In this document: positions 45,201-54,200 of the stretch, piece after piece
Layout of the letters: every line of letters begins with the position of its first letter
How positions within the stretch are numbered: position 1 is the first letter of the stretch
DNA from: Aureispira sp964404215
GTDB lineage: Bacteria; Bacteroidota; Bacteroidia; Chitinophagales; Saprospiraceae
Length of the DNA: 64,000 bases
NCBI GenBank assembly: GCA_964404215.1
Contig: CAYOJF010000006.1
Location: forward strand, 15,074 to 79,073
Reading direction: 5' to 3'
Translations under genes and position numbers: made by a program
Notes under the pieces: generated by a model
The model's input: the letters and a program-made list of their open reading frames with translations, nothing else
Database searches by the model: none
Told to the model about the DNA's origin: nothing

Positions 45201-48200
45201 GTATCACTTCTATCAAAGTAGAATCTGCCAAAGAAGTACATCCATTAACTGTAGCTACTACATAATAAGTAGCTGACGTCATCATATTAGACAATGTTGG
45301 TGTTCTTACTGTTGATACCAATGTCGTCAAGCTGGCGTCACTATACCATTCATAACTCGCATTTGGAATCTCTGTAGCACTCAACTCTCCATTTTCTCCT
45401 GCACAAATAGGCCCGTTATTGAAAGCACTTACTACAGGTATTGGTTGAATTTCTACGGTTACCGTATTCGATTCTGAACGACAACCTGTTGTCGTATCAA
45501 TACAGATCATGTACCAATTTCCATTCAAATAGTTAGGATCTGTAGATGGAATACGGGTAGTACTACCGAATGTCCACAATACATTTCCTCCTCCAGGTGT
45601 TCCTAGTGTTCCTGTACTGTTCCCATTTGGTCCTATCCACTGCGACTGTCCACAGTCAGTACTCGAACGCAATACCAAAGTATCTCCAAAACAAAGTGGG
45701 CTATTGCTCACTATGGTTGGGCTAGCAGGTTTTGCATTTACAGTTACTGTTACTGAAGTATCTCTACTTGGACATCCGTTAGCATCTATTGTTGCTAAAG
45801 TGTAGGTTCCTGCATCTATTGCTCTTGCGTTCGTCACAACTGTTGGATTTTGCAAATTGGAAGTAAATCCATTTGGTCCTGTCCAACTGTAGCTAGAGGC
45901 GACTGTGGTGGTTGCTAGTGTAATATTATCTCCTTCACAAACATCAAAGTCCGCTGGTATAGCTGGGACCGTTGGTGTCGGATTAACCTGAATCTGACTC
46001 GCAGTAGCTGGTGAGCTACATCCATTCAGTGTCACTACTAAATGCCAAGTCGTATCTACAGTAATGTTATTCACTATAGGGTTTTGCATTACAGACACTA
46101 AATTAGTTAACCCAGCATCACTATACCATTCATAGCTAGCTCCTGCTTGTGTCGCTGTCATAAACTGTCCGTTCTCTCCTTCACAAACAGGACCATTGTT
46201 TGTCACAATTGGTGCTGATGGAATAGGATTGATCATTACATTTGTTGGTGCTGATGGAGTAGAACTACATCCTGCTGTACTTACTGCTGTTACCGTCCAG
46301 TTTCCTGACTGGTAGAACGGTGTTGTATTATCAATAGCAATTAACCCTGCATTAGCATTGGTCGTGTCTAGACCATTCGGTGCTGTCCAAATATAACTTG
46401 GAGCAAACACGTTAGTTGTCAAAAATATCACATCTCCATCACATATTGGACTGTTACTGGATATAACAGGTTGTGCTGGATTTGCATTGACGGTTACAGT
46501 TACAGTAGTATCTCTACTTAGACATCCATTCGCGTCAATAATAGATAAAGTATATGTTCCTGCATCCGCAGTAGTTGCATTAGCAACCACGCTTGGATTT
46601 TGCAAGTTAGATGTAAATCCATTTGGTCCTGTCCAGTTATACCCATTGGCGGAGGTAGTCGTAGATAATGCAATATTATCCCCTTCACATACCGCAAAAT
46701 CTGCTGGTACTGCTGGTGCTGCTGGCACTGGATTTACCCTAATAGTATTTGCGGTAGCTGGTGAGCTACAGCCATTCTGTGTAATGACTAAATGCCAAGT
46801 CGTATCTATCGTTAGATTATTAATTATTGGGTTCTGCATTACAGAAACCAAATTCGTCAATCCTGCATCGCTATACCATTCATAAGTAGCTCCAGGCTGT
46901 GTAGCAGTCATGAACTGTCCATCTTCACCATTACAAATTGGACCGTTATTAGTCACAATTGGTGCTGGTGGAATCGGATTGATAACCACGTTAGTAGGTA
47001 CAGGTGAAGTAGTGGTACATCCTGCTGCACTCACAGCCGTTACCGTCCAGTTACCTGATTGATAAAACGGTGTTGTATTATCAATAGCAATTAACCCTGC
47101 ATTGGCATTAGTTGTATCTAGACCGTTTGGTGCTGTCCAAATATAACTTGGAGCAAACACGTTAGTCGTCAAAAAGATCACATCGCCATCACATATTGGA
47201 CTGTTACTGGATATAACTGGTTGTGCTGGATTTGCATTGACAATTACTGTCGCAGTCGTGTCATCAGAAGCACATCCATTGCTATAAACTACCTCTAAGC
47301 GGTAAGTCCCTGCATTAGCAGTAGTTGCATTTGTAATGACTGTAGGATTCTGTTGAGTAGAAGTAAATCCATTTGGTCCTGTCCAACTGTAGCTATCTGC
47401 GATAGTATTTGTGGTTAGAGTTATGGTTTCTCCTTCACATATAGCTGAGTCAGCACTAATATTTGGTGCTGCTGGCTGAGGAATAACATTCACTAATGTA
47501 CTAGCCGCTGGTGAAGTACATCCATTTACGGTCACCACTACATAGAAAGTGCTGTCTATTGTGAGGTTAGTCACTGTAGTAGTAGCAGTCGTAGCAATTA
47601 AGTTAGTCAAAGCCGCATCATTATACCATTGATAAAAGGCATTTGGTGCTGCTGGTGTACTTAGTATCGCATCTGCTCCTATACATACTGGTCCATTATT
47701 CGTAGCATTTGGTGCTGTTGTTGAAGAATTGATGACCACATTAGAAAGATTAGAAGCTAAAGAAGCACAATTGTTACCTACTTGTGTTTTCAATGACCAA
47801 TCTCCAGATTGATAATAAGTTGTATTCGTTGGTATAATCATTAATGTACTAGTGGTAGTAACTGTATCTAATCCGTTTGGTGCTGTCCAACGGAAAGTAT
47901 CTGCCATAGCAGTAGTACTTAATAATAAAGTATCTCCTGTACAAATTGCTGAATTATTCGTCAATACTGGTGCTGCTGGTGCCATGTTAATGACCACATT
48001 AACAGAGGCAGAAGGAGATTCGCATCCATTAGCATCTGTTGTAATCAATTGATAAATTCCAGCATCTGCTGCCATCGCATTTGCAATTACTGCTGGATTT
48101 TGGCTCGTAGAGCTAAATCCGTTTGGTCCTGTCCAATTATAGCTACTCGCTACTGCATTGGTACTTAATGCCAAATCCTCACCTTCACATAATGGCGAAT

Positions 48201-51200
48201 TGAATACGATAGCAGGTACCAATGGAATTGGGAAGACACCTACTGTCGTAGAATCTACTGGTGCCGCACATCCATTTACCGTTACGACTAAATAGAATGT
48301 ACTGTCTGCCGTTAAGTTATTGACCATTGGGTTTTGCAAAGTAGAAAATTGATTGGTCGCTCCTGCATCTGTATACCACGCGTAGCTAGCTCCCAAAATA
48401 CTCCCTGCACTCAACTGTGCTGATTCTCCATTACAAACTGAACCATTGTTACTTGGACTCGCTGAATTAGGCACTCCATTGATTACTACATTACTTGGTA
48501 TAGATGCTACAGAAGAACATCCATTCGTATCAGTAGTTACCAATGTCCAGTTACCTGCTTGATATAGACTACTTCCTGCCCCAATACTCACCATACTCGT
48601 TGTACTCATCGTATCTGCTCCGTTTGGTGCGATCCACTGATAGTTCGCAATACCCGCCGTCGTACTGGTCATCAATACAATGTCTTCTCCTTGACAAATC
48701 GCTGAGTTTGTACTCAAAGCTGGTTGTGCAGGTGCTGCATTGATTGTTACATTCGTATCTGCTACAGCTGACTGACAGCCATTGGCATCTGTTATTACTA
48801 AATTATATACACCTGTATTAGCTGGTGTCACGTTATTGATTACCGCTGGATTTTGTAACATAGAACTAAATCCATTTGGTCCTGTCCAATTATAACTACT
48901 TGCGACTGTACTTGTCGTTAGTGTCAAACTTCCTCCTTCACATACTGGTGAATTAGCCGCTATACTAGGAGCTGCTGTAATTGGGAAGACACCTACTGTC
49001 GTAGAATCTACTGGTGCCGCACATCCATTTACCGTTACGATTAAATAGAATATACTGTCTGCCGTTAAGTTATTGACTATTGGATTCTGTAACGTAGAAA
49101 ACTGATTCGTTGCAGCAACATCAGTGTACCAAGCATAGCTTGCTCCCATAATACTTCCTGCACTCAACTGTGCTGATTCTCCATTACAAACCGAACCATT
49201 ATTACTTGGACTCGCTGAATTAGGTACTCCATTGATTACTACATTACTTGGTATAGATGCTACAGAAGAACATCCATTAGTATCAGTGGTTACCAATGTC
49301 CAGTTACCTGATTGATATAGACTACTTCCTGCCCCAATACTCACCATACTCGTTGTACTCGTCGTATCTGCTCCATTTGGTGCGATCCACTGATAGTTCG
49401 CAATACCCGCCGTCGTACTCGTCATCAATACAATGTCTTCTCCTTGACAAATCGCTGAGTTCGTACTCAACGCTGGTTGCACTGGTGCGGCATTGATTGT
49501 TACATTCGTATCTGCTACAGCTGACTGACAGCCATTGGCATCTATTATTACTAAATTATATATTCCTGTATTAGCTGGTGTCACATTATTGATTACCGCT
49601 GGATTTTGTAACATAGAACTAAATCCATTTGGTCCTGTCCAATTATAACTACTTGCGACTGTACTTGTCGTTAGTGTCAAACTTCCTCCTTCACATACTG
49701 GTGAATTAGCCGCTATACTAGGAGCTGCTGTAATTGGGAAGACACCTACTGTCGTAGAATCTACTGGTGCCGCACATCCATTTACCGTTACGATTAAATA
49801 GAATATACTGTCTGCCGTTAAGTTATTGACTATTGGATTCTGTAACGTAGAAAACTGATTCGTTGCAGCAACATCAGTGTACCAAGCATAGCTTGCTCCC
49901 ATAATACTTCCTGCACTCAACTGTGCTGATTCTCCATTACAAACCGAACCATTATTACTTGGACTCGCTGAATTAGGTACTCCATTAATCACTACATTAC
50001 TTGGTATAGATACTACAGAAGAACATCCATTAGCATTTAGAGTTACTAAAGTCCAACTTCCTGCTTGATATAGACTACTTCCTGCCCCAATACTTACCAT
50101 ATTGGTAGTAGTAATCGTATCTGCTCCATTTGGTGCAATCCATTGGTAATTGGTAATTCCTGTTGTATTACTGGTCATCAATACAATATCTTCTCCTTGA
50201 CAAATCGCTGAGTTCGTACTCAACGCTGGTTGTGCAGGTGCTGTATTTACCGTTACGGTCAAGCTAGAATCTGATGTACATCCATCAAAATCTTCAATCA
50301 TCAAAGTATAAGTTCCTGCGTTAACAGGACTAACGGGAGTGATCGCTGCTGGATTAGGTGAATTAGAACTAAATCCATTTGGTCCTGTCCAACTATAGCG
50401 ATTTGCGATAGCGGTAGTAGTCAGTACAATCGTATCTTGCCCTTCACATACTGTAAAATTAGCTGGAATACTAGGACTAGCCGGAGTAGGGTTGATAACG
50501 ATAGTCGCAGAATCTGGTAAAGATACACATCCATCCACGGTCACTTGAATTCCATATGTTCCATTGTCCGCAGTAGTCGCATTATTAATATCTAGACTAG
50601 GCACATTAGTAGCGACAGCTCCTGATGGAGTCGTCCAATTATAACTAACTACTGTACCTGTATAAGAAGGACTAATAGTCAGATTCACATTATCTCCTTC
50701 ACAAATTGGTGTATTACTGACAAGAGCAGGGGTAACAGGTCTTGTGTTAATTGATACTTGTACCACACCACTGCTTGCACAGTTGTTAGCATCTTGTATA
50801 GAGAGGCTATAACTTCCTGCATTAATAGCACTTCCATTTGCTATAACAGGATTTTGTTGATTGGAAACAAATCCATTCGGTCCTGTCCAGCTATAGTTAG
50901 CTGCGGTCGTATTTGATAATAAGAAAATTGAATCTCCTTCACAAACAGGAGCATTATAAGTAGGTGCTACTGCTGTTGGGTTAGCGGTCACTGTTACGAT
51001 AGTAGATCCTGTATCTGATAAACATCCATTGGAGTTAATCTGTACAAAGAAAGTATCCGGTGAATTAGCTGCCGTCAAACCGCTAATAGTTGGGTTTTGA
51101 TTGGTTGCGACTAGATTAGTTAGTCCAGCATCACTATACCAACTGTAAGTAGCTCCTGCTACTGTATTAACATTTAATACTACATCATCTCCCTCACATA

Positions 51201-54200
51201 CTGGTCCTGAGTTAGAAGTAATTGGGGCAACTGGTGTTGCATTAATAATGACATTAGACATCACAGAAGGTTCTGAATTACATCCATTCGCATCAATAAC
51301 AACTAAGCTCCAATTCCCAGCAATATATAAACTGTTAGAAGAAGCAATATTTAAACTACTACTAGTGGTAATAGTATCTTGTCCATTAGGAGCAATCCAT
51401 TGATACTGTGTAGCACTGGCACTAGTAGACAAAACAATATCTTCTCCACTACAAATTGGCGAATTATTCGCTAAACTTGGTGTATTAGGTCTTGGATTGA
51501 CTCCCAGATTAACAGATACAGGCTGTGAATTACACCCTTGGTTATTCGTTACGAATAAATTATACACACCAGCATCTGCAAAAGTTACTGGTCTAATCAG
51601 TGGTGTTGTAGCTGAATTAGCAGCAAATCCGTTTGGTCCTGTCCAAGTATAGCTATTAGCCACTGCTGAAGTAGTGAACTGTACTTGACTCCCCTCACAT
51701 ACTGTAGTATCTGGAGAAATATCTGGTAGTGCTGGTTGTGGACGAAGTTGTAATCTAAAGAAATTAGAAGTATCTGTGATACAACCATCTAACTCTACAA
51801 ATACAAAATAAGTCCCTGTATCTGATGCAGTAACTGGATCTAAAATCAACTCAAAGTTATTAAACCCAGCTGGAACTCCAGGCCCCGTCCAATTATATTG
51901 GACACGATTTCCATTATATTGTCGTACACTTAGTACTGCTCTATCACCTTCACAAATTGGTGTATTTGCTGTAATAAATGGATCAAAAGTATTATCAATA
52001 ACTACGTTTAGATCAGCACAGCTATCCCTAGTGTAAGTATTAGCTGTTCCTCCTAGTGCTCCAGGGTTACCTGTACGTTGTACACCAAGTGGAGAAGAAA
52101 AGGCAGATGGCTGTCCTGCTTCTGCCGCTTCTGCAATACTCTCCCAAGTAGCATTTGCACAGTTGGTGAGTGTGAAACAAGGAGTAATAGCAGAAGATAC
52201 GCCTACTTCAAAAGTAATGCTATAAGACTCCCCTATTCCGATAGTATCCCAATGTGCTAACATCGTATTACCACCAAAGCGAGCAGAATCTGTGATACTC
52301 GCTGTACCTCCTTGAGAGATTCCTGCTGCTGTCACAAACTGCATGCCTGTTGGTAGTATATCCTCCAAAGAGACATCAAAAGCTGGTACACTTGATGTAG
52401 GTGGATTACGAACTGTAATCGTTACGAAAGAAGTATTACCTGGCAGTACATCCTCTGGTGTAAATGCTTTAGTAACTTCTATTTCTGGTTCCACTATAGT
52501 TACAAAAGGTGCTCTATCATTAACAGAAGACTGATTTCCTGGACTATTAGGGTTGTCCCAACGAGCAGTTGCACTATTACGTAATTGCTGGCCATTCGTG
52601 TTAGTCACATGGTTGATTACGATTGTTCGATAATAAACCTTAATGGTATCGTTAATATTATCGACATCCAAATTTTCAATATTACCAAAATCAAGTACCA
52701 ACTCTCTATCCTGCTGTTCAGGATTTGTTCCAATATTACTAATCGTAGCTCCAGCTCGAACAGCGTTAAATCCACCTCCTACAGAAGTAGTAATATTAAC
52801 CGCTCCTGAAGAGTTACAAATTAAAATTGAATCTACTCCAACAAAAGCCAAACCTTCATCAACACGATCTGTCAAGGTGACATTATTCATTCTTCCTTCT
52901 GGAATATTCATTTGCACCTCATAAGCAATTACCTCTCCTATCAGAACTTGACTATTATTCCCACTATGGTTAGGGGCAATATAATCTACTACTTTATTTA
53001 ATGAAGGATTGGCTACACGAGCGGTAGCTTCATCTGATACAGCCGGGAATTTACTCCCTCCTCTAGTTGAGGACCAATCCGTTGATGCTGTATTTTCAAA
53101 TTCTGTTGAGGCAACAATACCTGGTACAATATCACAAGTATAGGTTACTACAATCACATCATTACCATTAGGTGCTCCTGTAAAACCTATCGAATCGGTA
53201 GGGGGGGCAATATCTATCGTCAATGTATTACCTGAAAATCCCCCTGTGAAAGTCACAGGATTACCATTACCATCTACTACTGGGTCTGTTACAGCAAGTG
53301 CACAGTTAGTCAACTCTGGTGGTAATACATCTCTTATTTGTACATCATATCCAGGTGCCGTTCCAGTATTTGCTACTGTAATTTGATAGGTAATATTATC
53401 TCCTGCATTCGCATTGGTCATATTACCATTAGGTGGAGTGACTACTGGAGATATATTTGCACTCGAATTATTAGAAGAGACAATACCCTTGGTTAATTCT
53501 AATTCAGGTGCTCCTACTTGTATCAATGTTAATACTAAATTGGTACTATCATCAGCACTAGTGTTATCACTATTTACCTGCATGAAATTGGAATGAAACA
53601 AACCATCTGCAAATGGAATAGTTGTAATAGGAATATCAATCAATAAGACAATATCTACACAACCTCCTGTAACAGCATCTGATAAATCGCCAAAATCCAT
53701 CACCAATGCATTAGTCGCTGGGTTTCTTGTATAGGAAATAGGTGCTGTGTTAAAACAAGTCGATGGATCAAATCTTACATCTGTACCAAAAGTAGCGGCT
53801 AAATCCGTAACATCATGTATTGGTAAAGGGAAAAAATCACTGATAATAACATCATCTAAATCTAATGAAGGTACTCGTAGTTCAAGTCTATACTGAACTA
53901 CATCTCCTGGCCACCATTGTCCATTTCTACCTGGACCTGTGGGAGGGCTATTATTGACTGTCTTTTGAAGAGAGATATCAATCAAAAAGATTGGTGAACT
54001 ATCTCCATCTATACACCCATTTGCTCCTTCTACTAAGTCATAGGTAATAGTGGATGTATGAGTCAGTACATCCCGACTCAGTACAGGATCACCATTTGCA
54101 TACGTTTGATTAACATCGGCTGTATATTGTAATGTCGGTGAACCACAAGGTAGTATATTTGCTCCGTTTTGCGTATGTACATCTACCGTAACAGTAGAGC

